NCBI RefSeq assembly: GCF_009902005.1
Contig: NZ_WUTT01000001.1
Span: 474,509-538,508 of the forward strand
Source: Halomonas alimentaria
Lineage (GTDB): Bacteria > Pseudomonadota > Gammaproteobacteria > Pseudomonadales > Halomonadaceae
DNA: 64,000 nucleotides
Direction: 5' to 3'
The notes under the pieces: generated by a model
Seen by the model: only the letters and a program-made list of their open reading frames with translations
What the model was told of the DNA's origin: nothing
Database searches by the model: none
Part shown: one piece after another, positions 24,174-33,093 of the stretch
Position numbering within the stretch: the stretch's first letter is position 1
How the letters are laid out: the number at the start of each line of letters is the position of its first letter
Position numbers and translations under genes: made by a program

Positions 24174-25364
24174 ATGGACCATCATGCCTATCGTCACGCC
24201 CTGGCCGGCGCCCTGGGCGGCAGCGAACTGCCTTTTCCGCCCGCGGAGTTCGCTGCCCGCCTGGCCCGGGTACGCGCCGCCATGCACTCGGCCGGCCTCG
24301 ATGCCCTGCTGCTCACCGACCCGGCGGATATCTTCTACCTCACCGGCTACCACACCTTCGAGGTGTCGGTGCACACCGCCCTGGTGGTCAGCGCCGAACG
24401 CCTGGTGCTGCAGGTGCCCTCCATCGAGACCGGCCCGGCGGTGGTCACCGCCGCGGTGGACGAGATACTCGGCTACCGCTGGGAGGGCATCGAGGAGGTG
24501 GTCGCGCCGCTCGCCGAGACCCTGGCGGCGCAGCGCGCCATCGGCCTGGACCTGTATGGCGCCGGGCTGCGTTTCGGTGTGATCCGCGAACTGCAGGCGC
24601 GCCTGGGGGCCGAGCGCTTCCGCGATGACGGCGGGGCGCTGCTCGACGCCATCCGCATCGTCAAGACGCCGGCGGAGCTCGACTGCCTGCGCGAGAGTGC
24701 GCGGATCACCGCGGCCGGCCTCACCGCCGCCGAGGCAGTGATCGCGCCGGGGGTCACCGACAACGACATCGCCGCGGAGGGCAGCCGGGCGCTGCTGGCG
24801 GCCGGCAGCGAGTTCATGAGCCTGCAGCCCATCGTCACCAGCGGGCGGCGCATCAGCATCATCCACGTCAACCACAAGCGCCGCGTGATCGAGCCGGGTG
24901 ATCCGGTGTTCCTTGAGTTCGGTGCGGCCTTCCAGCGCTACACCGCGCCGATGATGCGCACCGCCGTGGCGGGGCGGGCCACGCCGGAGATGCAGGCGCT
25001 GCGCGATGTCTGCCGCGAGCTGTTCGAGGCGCTCACGGTGGCGATGCGCCCCGGCAACCGCTTCGATGATGCCGCCCGGGCCGCCGAGACAGTGCTGGCG
25101 CCCCACGCCGAGCGCGTGTTCTTCTCCGGCGTGTTCGGCTATGCGGTGGGCGCCCAGTTCCCGCCCAGCTGGGTGGAGGGCACCGGCTATATCGCCCGCG
25201 GCCAGACTCGCGAGTTCGCCGAGGACATGGTCTTCCACCTGCCGCTCTGCCTGCGCCGTCCGGGAGAGTGGGGCATCGGCCTGAGTGATACGGTGCGCGT
25301 CACCGACGGCGGCGCCGTGCCCCTCACCGACAACAACTGGCGGCTCAACGAGCTCACGGGTTGA
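24174..25364 (+). CDS. creatinase-fold M24 family protein without metal ligands, DoeA/EutD-like
   Basis: This 396-residue protein has the M24 two-domain layout: an N-terminal creatinase_N domain (FAARLARVRAAMHSAGLDALLLTDP, DIFYLTGYHTFEVSVH) and a C-terminal pita-bread domain. The usual five metal ligands are replaced: FLEFG instead of xDxG, APMMRT instead of sDxTRT, FGYAVGAQFPPSW instead of GHGxGxxxHE, and no Glu in FAEDMVFHLP or IGLSDTVRVT. Metal-independent relatives such as creatinase and ectoine hydrolase DoeA/EutD show similar changes, and both length and N-terminus resemble DoeA. In a halophile an ectoine-like substrate is plausible but unproven; no doeB/doeX gene is adjacent. ATG at 24174 follows GGAGG. 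Confidence 0.7.
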   Translation: MDHHAYRHALAGALGGSELPFPPAEFAARLARVRAAMHSAGLDALLLTDPADIFYLTGYHTFEVSVHTALVVSAERLVLQVPSIETGPAVVTAAVDEILGYRWEGIEEVVAPLAETLAAQRAIGLDLYGAGLRFGVIRELQARLGAERFRDDGGALLDAIRIVKTPAELDCLRESARITAAGLTAAEAVIAPGVTDNDIAAEGSRALLAAGSEFMSLQPIVTSGRRISIIHVNHKRRVIEPGDPVFLEFGAAFQRYTAPMMRTAVAGRATPEMQALRDVCRELFEALTVAMRPGNRFDDAARAAETVLAPHAERVFFSGVFGYAVGAQFPPSWVEGTGYIARGQTREFAEDMVFHLPLCLRRPGEWGIGLSDTVRVTDGGAVPLTDNNWRLNELTG

Positions 25365-25439
25365 TCTCGGCGGACATCGCCCGCACCCCTGTGTCAGGCT
25401 GTCCCGGATTGCCATCGATTTCAGCGACAAGGAGCCAAC

Positions 25440-26447
25440 ATGAAGGTCGTGACCCTGAAGAGCCCGGGCGGGCTCGATAACCTGCAGTTGAGCGAGCATG
25501 ACGCGCCGGGCGAACCCGGCCCGGGCGGGATCCGCGTGCGCCTGCACGCCAGCTCGCTCAACTTCCATGACTACCTGGTGGCGGCAGGCGGCATTCCCAC
25601 CGCCGACGGTCGCATCCCCATGTCCGACGGCGCCGGTGTGGTCGAGGCCGTGGGGGAGGGTGTCGAGGAGTTCGCGGCGGGGGATGCCGTGGTCTCCACC
25701 TTCTTCCCGTCCTGGCTGGAGGGCCCGGCTCGGCTGGGCAACTTCGCCACTACCCCCGGTGATGGCGTCGATGGCTACGCCCGGGAGCAGGTGGTGGCGA
25801 AGGCCAGCGCCTTCACCCGCCAGCCGGCAGGGTGGAGTCATGCCGAGTCGGCCACGCTGACCACCGCCGGGCTCACCGCCTGGCGCGCCCTGGTGGTGGA
25901 CGGTGGGCTCAAGGCCGGCGATACGGTGCTGGTGCTGGGCACCGGCGGCGTCTCCATCTTCGCCCTGCAGTTCGCCAGGATGATGGGGGCGCGGGTGATC
26001 GCCACCTCCTCCTCCGACGAGAAGCTCAAGCGGCTGCGCGAGCTGGGAGCCGAGCACACCATCAACTACCGCGAGGACCCGGAGTGGGGCCGTACGGTCC
26101 GGGAGCTGACCGGCGGTGAGGGGGTCGACCAGGTGGTCGAGGTGGGTGGCCCGGGCACCCTGCCGCAGTCTATCGAGGCGGTGCGCATCGGTGGGCATAT
26201 CGCCCTGATCGGCGTGCTGACCGGAGGCGCCGGGGAGGTGCCTACCGCCAAGCTGATGGCCAGGCAGGCCAGCCTGAGGGGGCTGATCGTCGGCAGTCGC
26301 CGCCACCAGATGGAGATGATCCGCGCCATCGAGGTCGGCGGGCTCAAGCCGGTGATCGATCGCGAGTTCCCGCTGGACGCGATCGCCGATGCCTTCCGCC
26401 ACCAGGAGGCCGGTCGCCACTTCGGCAAGATCTGCCTGACCTGGTAG
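25440..26447 (+). CDS. medium-chain dehydrogenase/reductase (zinc-independent, NAD(P)-dependent)
   Basis: This is a 335-residue MDR enzyme. The GroES-like catalytic domain contains VRLHASSLNFHDYLVAAGG and PMSDGAGVVEAVGEGVEEFAAGDAV. The Rossmann fold begins LVLGTGGVSIFALQFARMMGARVIATSSSDEKL, quoted as LGTGGVSIFALQFA and VIATSSSDEK. The catalytic-zinc cysteine and the four structural-zinc cysteines of classical alcohol dehydrogenases are absent, which places it with quinone-oxidoreductase-type MDRs. The substrate cannot be assigned. It follows the creatinase-fold gene by 75 bp on the same strand and may be cotranscribed. A terminator follows. Confidence 0.85.
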   Translation: MKVVTLKSPGGLDNLQLSEHDAPGEPGPGGIRVRLHASSLNFHDYLVAAGGIPTADGRIPMSDGAGVVEAVGEGVEEFAAGDAVVSTFFPSWLEGPARLGNFATTPGDGVDGYAREQVVAKASAFTRQPAGWSHAESATLTTAGLTAWRALVVDGGLKAGDTVLVLGTGGVSIFALQFARMMGARVIATSSSDEKLKRLRELGAEHTINYREDPEWGRTVRELTGGEGVDQVVEVGGPGTLPQSIEAVRIGGHIALIGVLTGGAGEVPTAKLMARQASLRGLIVGSRRHQMEMIRAIEVGGLKPVIDREFPLDAIADAFRHQEAGRHFGKICLTW

Positions 26448-26469
26448 CCGACACGCGTGTCGCTGCCCA

Positions 26470-26503
26470 CGACGCCCGCCCGGCCCCGCCGCGGCGGGCG
26501 TCG
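26470..26503 (+). terminator. terminator after the MDR gene
   Basis: A perfect 11-bp stem (CGACGCCCGCC / GGCGGGCGTCG) with a 12-nt loop begins 22 bp after the stop codon. The T-tract is weak (TCGTCTC). Confidence 0.6.
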
Positions 26504-26571
26504 TCGTCTCGGCGCCCCGGGCGGGGCGTGCTATGGTCAGCTCATCGACGGTGAATCGGGGAAGGCGCGCC

Positions 26572-27735
26572 ATGGCGCAGGACGAGGAGCGGGAGCGCCC
26601 GCTGTGGGAAGTGGTGCCCCTCGAGGAGCGGGAGTTGCCCAGGGCGTCCCAGGCCAGCCAGGCGCGGCGCCGTTGGCAGGCCCTGGGACGCTGGCTGACG
26701 CTGGGCAGTGAGGCGGGGGAGGAGCCGGCGCGGGATGAGGCGCAGCTCCGGCGGCTGCCTCGGGTGCGCCTGGCCAACCTGGCGCCGCCCATCGACTGGC
26801 AGCCGGGTGCCCGGGCCCTGGCCCACTATCTGGCCGAGGCCGGCGAGTCGGCGGGACCGGTCACCCTGCTGGTCGGCGCCCCCGCGGACGGCCATGCCGA
26901 GCTGGTCGAGGCCTGGGCGCGCCTGAATGGGGCCCGCCTGCTGCCCGAGCCGGCGGCGGCAGCGCTGCTGGCCGGCGAGATGCCCTGGTCACCGGCACCG
27001 TCGGCGCACGCCTGGGCGGTGCCGCGGCTGGAGCGGGGCTTCCTGCGTCAGGCGACATCTCTCGCCGGGCTGCGCAACTTCCTCGAGGCTGCGCTCACCG
27101 GGCGCCTGGGGCGCGGGGTGATCGGCTGCGACAGCTGGACCTGGGCCTACCTGCAGCATGCCCTGGCGCTGCCCGAGTCCGCGGCTGTGACCCTGCAGGC
27201 CTTCGATGGCGCGCGGCTGACCCGCTACCTGGCTGCCACTACCCGGGCCGCGGCGGCGCGCACGGCAGGCGAGCCGCCGGCGATTCTCGCCGTGGGCAGC
27301 GGCGAGCCGGTGCTGGCTGATGGTGATGAGGCCTCGACCAGCCGTGAGCTTCGCGAGCTGGCCGCCCACTGCCACGGTCAGCTGGGCCTGGCCTGGCACT
27401 ACTGGCGGGCCAGACTGTGCGACGAAACACCGGAGGGGGAGGCCCCGGATACCCTGTGGCTGGCCGAAAGCCTTGATGAGGCCACCCTGCCCGGCGAGGT
27501 CGGTGAGGAGTCGGTGCTGCTGCTGCACACCCTGCTGCTGCACGGTGGCCTCGACGAGGCGCTGCTGCCCGAGGTGCTGCCGTTCTCCCATGCCCGGGCG
27601 CTCTCCGGCCTGCGCCAGCTGCAGCGGCGCGGGGTGGTGAGCTGTGATGCCGGCCGCTGGCGGGTGGCCCCGCTGGGCTACATGAGCGTGCGGCGCCTGC
27701 TCGAGGAGCGTACCTATCTGGTGGATGCCCTGTAA
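26572..27735 (+). CDS. protein of unknown function, operon partner of an MscS channel
   Basis: This is a 387-residue soluble protein starting MAQDEERERPLWEVVPLEERE, with GGGAAGG upstream. After a charged N-terminus comes RLPRVRLANLAPPIDWQPGARALAHYLAE, then GPVTLLVGAPADGHAELVEAWARLNG. The latter resembles a P-loop strand with the GK[ST] lost. The C-terminal ~90 residues (SVLLLHTLLLHGGLDEALLPEVL, ALSGLRQLQRRGVVSCDAGRWRV) look like a winged helix. The layout is reminiscent of a degenerate ATPase, but the family is not recognised. The gene ends 11 bp before the mscS start, whose ribosome site overlaps its stop codon, so the two are coupled. Confidence 0.75.
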   Translation: MAQDEERERPLWEVVPLEERELPRASQASQARRRWQALGRWLTLGSEAGEEPARDEAQLRRLPRVRLANLAPPIDWQPGARALAHYLAEAGESAGPVTLLVGAPADGHAELVEAWARLNGARLLPEPAAAALLAGEMPWSPAPSAHAWAVPRLERGFLRQATSLAGLRNFLEAALTGRLGRGVIGCDSWTWAYLQHALALPESAAVTLQAFDGARLTRYLAATTRAAAARTAGEPPAILAVGSGEPVLADGDEASTSRELRELAAHCHGQLGLAWHYWRARLCDETPEGEAPDTLWLAESLDEATLPGEVGEESVLLLHTLLLHGGLDEALLPEVLPFSHARALSGLRQLQRRGVVSCDAGRWRVAPLGYMSVRRLLEERTYLVDAL

Positions 27736-27746
27736 GGAGCCTGGTG

Positions 27747-28556
27747 ATGGACAACGCCGACGACTACTCGCGGCTATTCAACAAGCTGGATACGGCGGCC
27801 CTGGTGGAGCTTGCGCTGGTGGCGGCGGGGGCGATCCTGCTGATCGTGGTGAGCCAGAAGGGGCTCAACTGGGCCGCCAACCGGCTGCATGGCCAGCATC
27901 ACTTCCGGGTCTTCGCCCTGGTGCCGCTGGTACGCCTGGCGATCCTGATCGTCGCGATCTCCATGGCGGTGCCCATCGTCATCGACCCCTCGCTGCAGAA
28001 CATGATCGCCCTGCTCGGCGCCGTGGGGCTGGCCATCGGCTTCGCCCTCAAGGACTACGTCAGCAGCCTGATCGCCGGGGTGGTGGCAGCGGTAGAGATG
28101 CCCTACCGCCCGGGGGACTGGGTGGAGATCGAGGGGGTCTACGGCGAGGTCACCCATGTGGGCATGCGCACCATCGAAGTGGTCACCCCCGACGACAACC
28201 TGGTCAGCATCCCTCACCTCAAGATCTGGAACACGCCGATCAGCAACGCCAACAACGGTGGCGACAGCCTGCAGTGCGTGGCCGACTTCTACCTGCATCC
28301 CGATCACGACGCCGCGCGGGTGGAGGAGGCGCTGCGCGACGTGGCGCTGACCAGCCCCTATCTCAAGTTCGACCGGCCCATCGCCGTGGTGGCCAAGGAG
28401 CACCCCTGGGGCACCCAGTACAAGATTCGCGCCTACCCCGTGGACCCGCGCCAGCAGTTTCGCTTCGTCACGGACCTGACGCTACGTGGTCGCGCGGAGC
28501 TCGGTCGCCTGGGTGCGCGGCCCGCCCAGACGCTGGCGGGAATGGAGGGAGGCTAG
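27747..28556 (+). CDS. small-conductance mechanosensitive channel, MscS family
   Basis: This is a 269-residue inner-membrane channel. Two to three membrane helices include LVELALVAAGAILLIVV and LVRLAILIVAISMAVPIVI. The pore-lining TM3 is IALLGAVGLAIGFALKDYVSSLIAGVVAA, with the Gly/Ala packing pattern of MscS, then the beta domain PYRPGDWVEIEGVYGEVTHVGMRTIEVVT and DDNLVSIPH. Channels of this family open under membrane tension and release solutes on osmotic downshock, relevant to a halophile. The ATG at 27747 is 7 bases after AAGGAG; the GTG one codon earlier is less likely. It converges with the next gene, with 5 bp between stop codons. Confidence 0.93.
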   Translation: MDNADDYSRLFNKLDTAALVELALVAAGAILLIVVSQKGLNWAANRLHGQHHFRVFALVPLVRLAILIVAISMAVPIVIDPSLQNMIALLGAVGLAIGFALKDYVSSLIAGVVAAVEMPYRPGDWVEIEGVYGEVTHVGMRTIEVVTPDDNLVSIPHLKIWNTPISNANNGGDSLQCVADFYLHPDHDAARVEEALRDVALTSPYLKFDRPIAVVAKEHPWGTQYKIRAYPVDPRQQFRFVTDLTLRGRAELGRLGARPAQTLAGMEGG

Positions 28557-28561
28557 CGCCT

Positions 28562-29842
28562 TCAGGCCAGCCAGGCGACCGCCAGTCCGATGGCCAGGGA
28601 GGCGAGCATCGGCACTCCCACCCGCCAGGCGGTACGGCGCGTGCCGAAGGCGCCGGCCAGCCCCGCCTTGACCAGGTTGTTGGTGGCCGCGGCGAGGATG
28701 ATTCCCAGCACCGCGGTGTCCGGGGCGATGGCGTCCAGCGACATGCGGGTCAGCGACAGGGTGATGGCGTCGACATCGGCGATCCCCGAGGTGGTGGCCA
28801 GCAGGTAGATGCCGGCATCGCCCAGCGCACCGCGCAACCACTCGCCCAGCAGCATGATCACCGCCAGCAGGGCGCCGAAGAACAGCGCCGTGCGCAGCTC
28901 CAGCGGGTTCTGTCCGGAGGTTGGCCGCTGTACCGCGCCATCGCCGCGGTGGCGCCGCCACAGGTATAGCGCCGGCAGGTAGAGGGTGAGGCCCATCAGC
29001 GTGATCGGCAGCAGCAGGGCCGGGATCAGGCCGGGGCTGATCACCGCGGCGTAGAGCAGGATGCGGGGGAACATGGTGCCGCAGGCGATCAGGATGCCGG
29101 CGGCCAGCATCGGCGAGAGCCCCGGGGCCAGCCGTGACTGGCGCGCGAAGTGCAGGGTCAGGGCGGTGGAGGAGCTGAGTCCGGCGAACAGCCCGGTGAA
29201 GAGGATGCCCTTCTCGGCGCCACCCACGCGGATGGCGAAGTAGCCGACGAAGGAGACCGCGGCGATCAGCACCACCATCCACCAGATCTCGTAGGGATTG
29301 AGCGCGCCGCCGGGACCCATGGCACGGTCCGGCAGCAGCGGCAGCATCACCGCACTGATCACCAGCAGCTTGAGGCCGGCGTCGAGCTCGTGAGCCTGCA
29401 GCTTGTAGAGCAGGCCGTGGATTTCGCGCTTGTTGTCGAGGATCACCGCCGTGGCCACGGCACAGGCGGTGGCCAGGGCCGGGTCCACCTCCACCGCCAC
29501 GGCGCCGAAACAGAAGGTCAGCAGCAGTCCCACCAGGCCGGTGATGCTGTAGTCCTCGGCCTCGGCCAGCCGCGCCCGCCACGCCACCAGGGCGATGCCC
29601 GCCACCGCCAGGAACACCAGCGGGAACGCCCAGGCGCTCACCGTGGTGGAGAGCAGGGCGGCCAGCCCGCCGAGCAGCCCCACCAGGGCGTGGGTGCGGA
29701 TGCCGGCGATGCGCTCGCCGGACTTCTGTTCGCGGGCTACCCAGCCGCGCTCGATGCCGATCAGCGACCCCAGCAGCAGGGCCACCGCCAGGCGGATCAG
29801 CGGCTGGTTGGCGTCGATGAAATGGCGGGTGACCTCTTCCAT
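28562..29842 (-). CDS. MgtC/SapB-family membrane protein with DUF4010 domain
   Basis: This is a 426-residue polytopic inner-membrane protein with about 12 hydrophobic segments. The N-terminal ~140 residues are an MgtC/SapB domain: LIRLAVALLLGSLIGIERGW, SGERIAGIRTHALVGLLGGLAALL and ITGLVGLLLTFCFGAVAVEVDPALATACAVATAVIL, quoted by the key pieces LIGIERGW, GIRTHALVGLLG and ATACAVATAVIL. The rest is DUF4010 (FVGYFAIRVGGAEKGILFTGLFAGLSSSTALTL, key piece GLFAGLSSSTALTL). MgtC proteins are linked to survival under low magnesium, and the fusion with DUF4010 is common, but its transport function is unknown. It stands alone, convergent with mscS. Confidence 0.88.
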   Translation of the reverse strand: MEEVTRHFIDANQPLIRLAVALLLGSLIGIERGWVAREQKSGERIAGIRTHALVGLLGGLAALLSTTVSAWAFPLVFLAVAGIALVAWRARLAEAEDYSITGLVGLLLTFCFGAVAVEVDPALATACAVATAVILDNKREIHGLLYKLQAHELDAGLKLLVISAVMLPLLPDRAMGPGGALNPYEIWWMVVLIAAVSFVGYFAIRVGGAEKGILFTGLFAGLSSSTALTLHFARQSRLAPGLSPMLAAGILIACGTMFPRILLYAAVISPGLIPALLLPITLMGLTLYLPALYLWRRHRGDGAVQRPTSGQNPLELRTALFFGALLAVIMLLGEWLRGALGDAGIYLLATTSGIADVDAITLSLTRMSLDAIAPDTAVLGIILAAATNNLVKAGLAGAFGTRRTAWRVGVPMLASLAIGLAVAWLA

Positions 29843-29964
29843 GGGGGCAGGATGCTCCGAGTGGCGGCGGGTAGTGATGCTTCTACCGGCACAGCCTTGT
29901 ATAAGTGGTTACACTACCTACACGAACGGCAGGATTCACCCACTCAGCAGGGATTGCCATCAGC

Positions 29965-32900
29965 ATGCCGCACTCTCCGGACCTGGCGCTACCCGATGCT
30001 GCGCACGATATCCACCGCGACAGGCGCCGTGCCGTCGCCGTCTACGTAGGCGGTGTGCTGTTGATGCTGGTGGTGCTCGGCACCCTGATGCTCGAACAGT
30101 TTCGTCGTGATACCCGGGCCGCCGAGGAGCGCACCGCGGCCCGGGCCGACCTGGTGGCGGAGTGGGTGACCAGCACCTTCTCCGCCAGCGAGGCGCTGCT
30201 GGCCAGCGTGTCGGCGCGGATCGAGGGCAACGAACTCCCGGCCGAGCTGGGTGGCTGGCTGGCCGCGCTGAGTGATGAACTGCCCTTTCTCGACAGGATC
30301 AGCGTGCTGGATAGCCAGGGACGGGTCCTGGTCTCCTCCCGCGACGCCTACCCGCCGGGCTATGCGCTGGGGGGGCTACCTTATCACCGTGACCTGCTGC
30401 AGGCGCCGGCGGGTGAACGGCTGATCACGCCGCTGTTCTGGTCGCACTTCGTTCAGAAGTTCCGGGTGGTGCATGCCCAGCGCCTGGCGGGTGGGGGTAT
30501 CGTCAGCGCCGAGCTCGAGCTCTCGGCCTTCTCCCATGCCCTGGATCGCCTGAGCCTGGCGGCGGGGCAGAGCACCGCCATCATCGATACCCAGATGCAG
30601 CTGATTGCCCGGCGCCCCGTCTTCGGTGGGGAAGACCCCCTCGAGGTACTGGGCGAGCAGATCTCGGAACCCCTGACCCGCGACTTCATCGACAGCGGCC
30701 AGCAGCGGGACAGCTTTCGTACCGACTCGCCCCTGGATGGCGAGGATCGCTACTACACCATGCGTCGTGTCGGCGAGCTGCCCTTCGTGGCGGTGATCGG
30801 CGAGGAGGTGTCGACGGTGCTGACGGGCTGGATGCACCGGCTCTGGCTGCGCCTGGCGATCGCCGGGACGGTGATCGGCCTCGGCGGCCTGGTGCTGCGC
30901 CACTACCTCAACCGGCTGCGGCTGGAGGGCGAGGTGCGCCAGCGCGTCGCCGAGCGGGAGCAGGCGCGCCGCGAGAGCCAGTCTCGCGAGGCGCGACTCC
31001 AGGCGCTGGTGGGCTCGATCCAGGACATGATCTTCGTGTTCGACGGCACGGGGCGCTTCGTCTTCGTGCATGCCCCCGACCCCAGCGAGCTGCTGCTCGA
31101 CTCGCGTGACCTCATCGGGCGCCACTATCGCGAGGCGCTGCCGGTAGACCTCGCCGAGCAGCTTGCCGCGGCCTTCGCGGAGTTGCGCGACGGCGGTGGG
31201 CCGGTGGAGTACGACTACCGGCTGGAGATCGGCGGCGAGTGGCGCCACTTTCGTTCGGTGCTGAGTGCCCTGGGCACCCGCGGCCCGGACGCCGGCGGAG
31301 CCCTGGCGGTGGTACGCGACGTCTCCGAGGAGCGGGCCACCGAGGCCCAGCTGCGCATCGCCGCCACCGCCTTCGAGACCCACCTGGGAATGCTGATCAC
31401 CGATGCCGAGGGCATCATCCTGCGTGTCAACGACACCTTTACCCGCATCACCGGCTACGCCGAGGAGGAGGTGCTGGGCAGGAACCCGCGACTGCTCAGC
31501 TCCGGGCTGCATGACGATGCCTTCTATGCGGGGCTGTGGGACAGCGTGTCGCGCCACGGCAGCTGGCAGGGCGAGATCTGGAACCGTCGGCGCAACGGCG
31601 AGGTGTTCCCCGAGTGGCTGACCATCAGCGCGGTGCGCAATGCCGAGGGCGAGCTGACCCACTACGTGGCCACCTTCAGCGATCTCACCGAGCGCAAGGC
31701 GGCCGAGCAGGAGATCCACCAGCTGGCCTTCTTCGACTCCCTGACCGGGCTGCCCAACCGTCGCCTGCTCATGGACCGCCTGGAGGGGGTGCTGCGTGAC
31801 AGCTACCGCAACGGTCGCTTCGGCGCGCTGATGTTCCTGGACCTCGATAACTTCAAGCAGGTGAATGACACCCTGGGCCACCATAGCGGGGACCAGCTGC
31901 TGCGTTCAGTGGCCAGGCGACTGGGGGCGGTGGTCCGCGACACCGATACCCTGGCCCGCCTGGGAGGCGACGAGTTCGCGCTGCTGCTCCACGACCTCGG
32001 CGAGCGCCCGGAGGAGGTCGCGGTGATCGCCGAGCGGGTGGCGCACAAGCTGCTGTCGGCCCTGCAGGCCCCCGTGCTGCTGGGCGGTGAACGCCTGATG
32101 GTGACCGGCAGCCTGGGCATCACCCTGTTCCGTGATCACGAGACGAGCCTTGACGAGGTGCTCCAGCAGGCCGACATGGCGCTGTTCCAGGCCAAGGGGG
32201 CGGGGCGCAACACCCTGAGCTTCTTCGACCCGGAGATGCAGGTGCGTCTGCAGGCCCGCGCTCGCCTCGAGGCCGACCTGCGTCAGGCGTTGCCACGGGA
32301 GGAGTTCCACCTCCACTACCAGCCCCAGGTCACGGACTCGGGCGAGATCCGCGGCGTCGAGGCCCTGCTGCGCTGGCAGCACCCCCGGCGAGGGGCCGTG
32401 TCACCCGGGGAGTTCATCCCCCTGGCCGAGGAGAACCGCCTGATCGTGGCCATCGGCGCCTGGGTGCTGGAGAGTGCCTGTCGGCAGCTGGCCGCGTGGG
32501 CCGCCGACCCGGCCAGGCGGCACCTGACGCTGGCGGTGAACGTGAGCCCGCGGCAGTTCCGCGAGGTGGACTTCGTCGAGCGGGTGGTGGCGATCCTCGA
32601 TGCCACCCGGGCGCCGGCCGAACGCCTCAAGCTGGAGGTCACCGAGAGCCTGTTCCTGGAGGAGCGCGACGAGGCGCGGGCCAAGATGCTGCGCCTGCGA
32701 GAGCGAGGCGTGCGTTTCTCGCTGGATGACTTCGGTACCGGCTACTCCTCGCTCTCCTACATAAAGCGCCTGCCGCTGGACCAGCTCAAGATCGACCAGA
32801 GTTTCGTGCGCGACCTGCTCGTCGACGAGGCTTCGGCGGCCATCGTGGCCAGCATCATCGCCCTGGCACGCAGCCTGGAACTGGAGGTGATCGCCGAGGG

Positions 32901-33018
32901 GGTCGAGACCGAGGCCCAGCGCGACTGGCTGATCGCCCACGAGTGCCATGCCTTCCAGGGTTACCTGTTCAGCCGCCCACTGCCGCTTGAGGAACTGCAC
33001 CTTTCTAAGGCCTGTTAA
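29965..33018 (+). CDS. membrane sensor with PAS, GGDEF and EAL domains
   Basis: This is a 1017-residue protein. A membrane segment (VAVYVGGVLLMLVVLGTLML) precedes a periplasmic sensor region of about 250 residues, probably a dCache-like domain, and a second segment (LWLRLAIAGTVIGLGGLVL). Two PAS domains follow (LVGSIQDMIFVFDGTG; AFETHLGMLITDAEG with NDTFTRITGYAEEEVLGRNPR), then GGDEF (HQLAFFDSLTGLPNRR, RLGGDEF with RDTD inhibitory site) and EAL (GVEALLRWQHP, AVNVSPRQ, KLEVTES, DDFGTGYSSL, LKIDQSFV, IAEGVET). All catalytic residues of both domains are present, so it could both make and break cyclic-di-GMP. The ATG at 29965 is preferred to 29905, but ribosome signals are weak. Confidence 0.9.
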   Translation: MPHSPDLALPDAAHDIHRDRRRAVAVYVGGVLLMLVVLGTLMLEQFRRDTRAAEERTAARADLVAEWVTSTFSASEALLASVSARIEGNELPAELGGWLAALSDELPFLDRISVLDSQGRVLVSSRDAYPPGYALGGLPYHRDLLQAPAGERLITPLFWSHFVQKFRVVHAQRLAGGGIVSAELELSAFSHALDRLSLAAGQSTAIIDTQMQLIARRPVFGGEDPLEVLGEQISEPLTRDFIDSGQQRDSFRTDSPLDGEDRYYTMRRVGELPFVAVIGEEVSTVLTGWMHRLWLRLAIAGTVIGLGGLVLRHYLNRLRLEGEVRQRVAEREQARRESQSREARLQALVGSIQDMIFVFDGTGRFVFVHAPDPSELLLDSRDLIGRHYREALPVDLAEQLAAAFAELRDGGGPVEYDYRLEIGGEWRHFRSVLSALGTRGPDAGGALAVVRDVSEERATEAQLRIAATAFETHLGMLITDAEGIILRVNDTFTRITGYAEEEVLGRNPRLLSSGLHDDAFYAGLWDSVSRHGSWQGEIWNRRRNGEVFPEWLTISAVRNAEGELTHYVATFSDLTERKAAEQEIHQLAFFDSLTGLPNRRLLMDRLEGVLRDSYRNGRFGALMFLDLDNFKQVNDTLGHHSGDQLLRSVARRLGAVVRDTDTLARLGGDEFALLLHDLGERPEEVAVIAERVAHKLLSALQAPVLLGGERLMVTGSLGITLFRDHETSLDEVLQQADMALFQAKGAGRNTLSFFDPEMQVRLQARARLEADLRQALPREEFHLHYQPQVTDSGEIRGVEALLRWQHPRRGAVSPGEFIPLAEENRLIVAIGAWVLESACRQLAAWAADPARRHLTLAVNVSPRQFREVDFVERVVAILDATRAPAERLKLEVTESLFLEERDEARAKMLRLRERGVRFSLDDFGTGYSSLSYIKRLPLDQLKIDQSFVRDLLVDEASAAIVASIIALARSLELEVIAEGVETEAQRDWLIAHECHAFQGYLFSRPLPLEELHLSKAC

Positions 33019-33057
33019 GTCAGCGGCTGGAGTTGTCAGCGGATGCCATCTACTCGA

Positions 33058-33077
33058 TACTGTATTTATTTACAGTA
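33058..33077 (+). promoter_or_regulatory. LexA (SOS) box upstream of umuDC
   Basis: TACTGT-N8-ACAGTA with an AT-rich centre is a 20-bp match to the gammaproteobacterial LexA consensus, perfect in both arms. It ends 16 bp before the umuD start, so LexA binding would block the promoter. Confidence 0.95.
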
Positions 33078-33093
33078 TCTGGTGGGGGTAGCC

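Noticed and set aside
24150..26792. An 880-codon minus-strand frame
   Set aside because: It runs antisense through two clear genes (creatinase-fold protein and MDR enzyme) and its translation has no recognisable motif.
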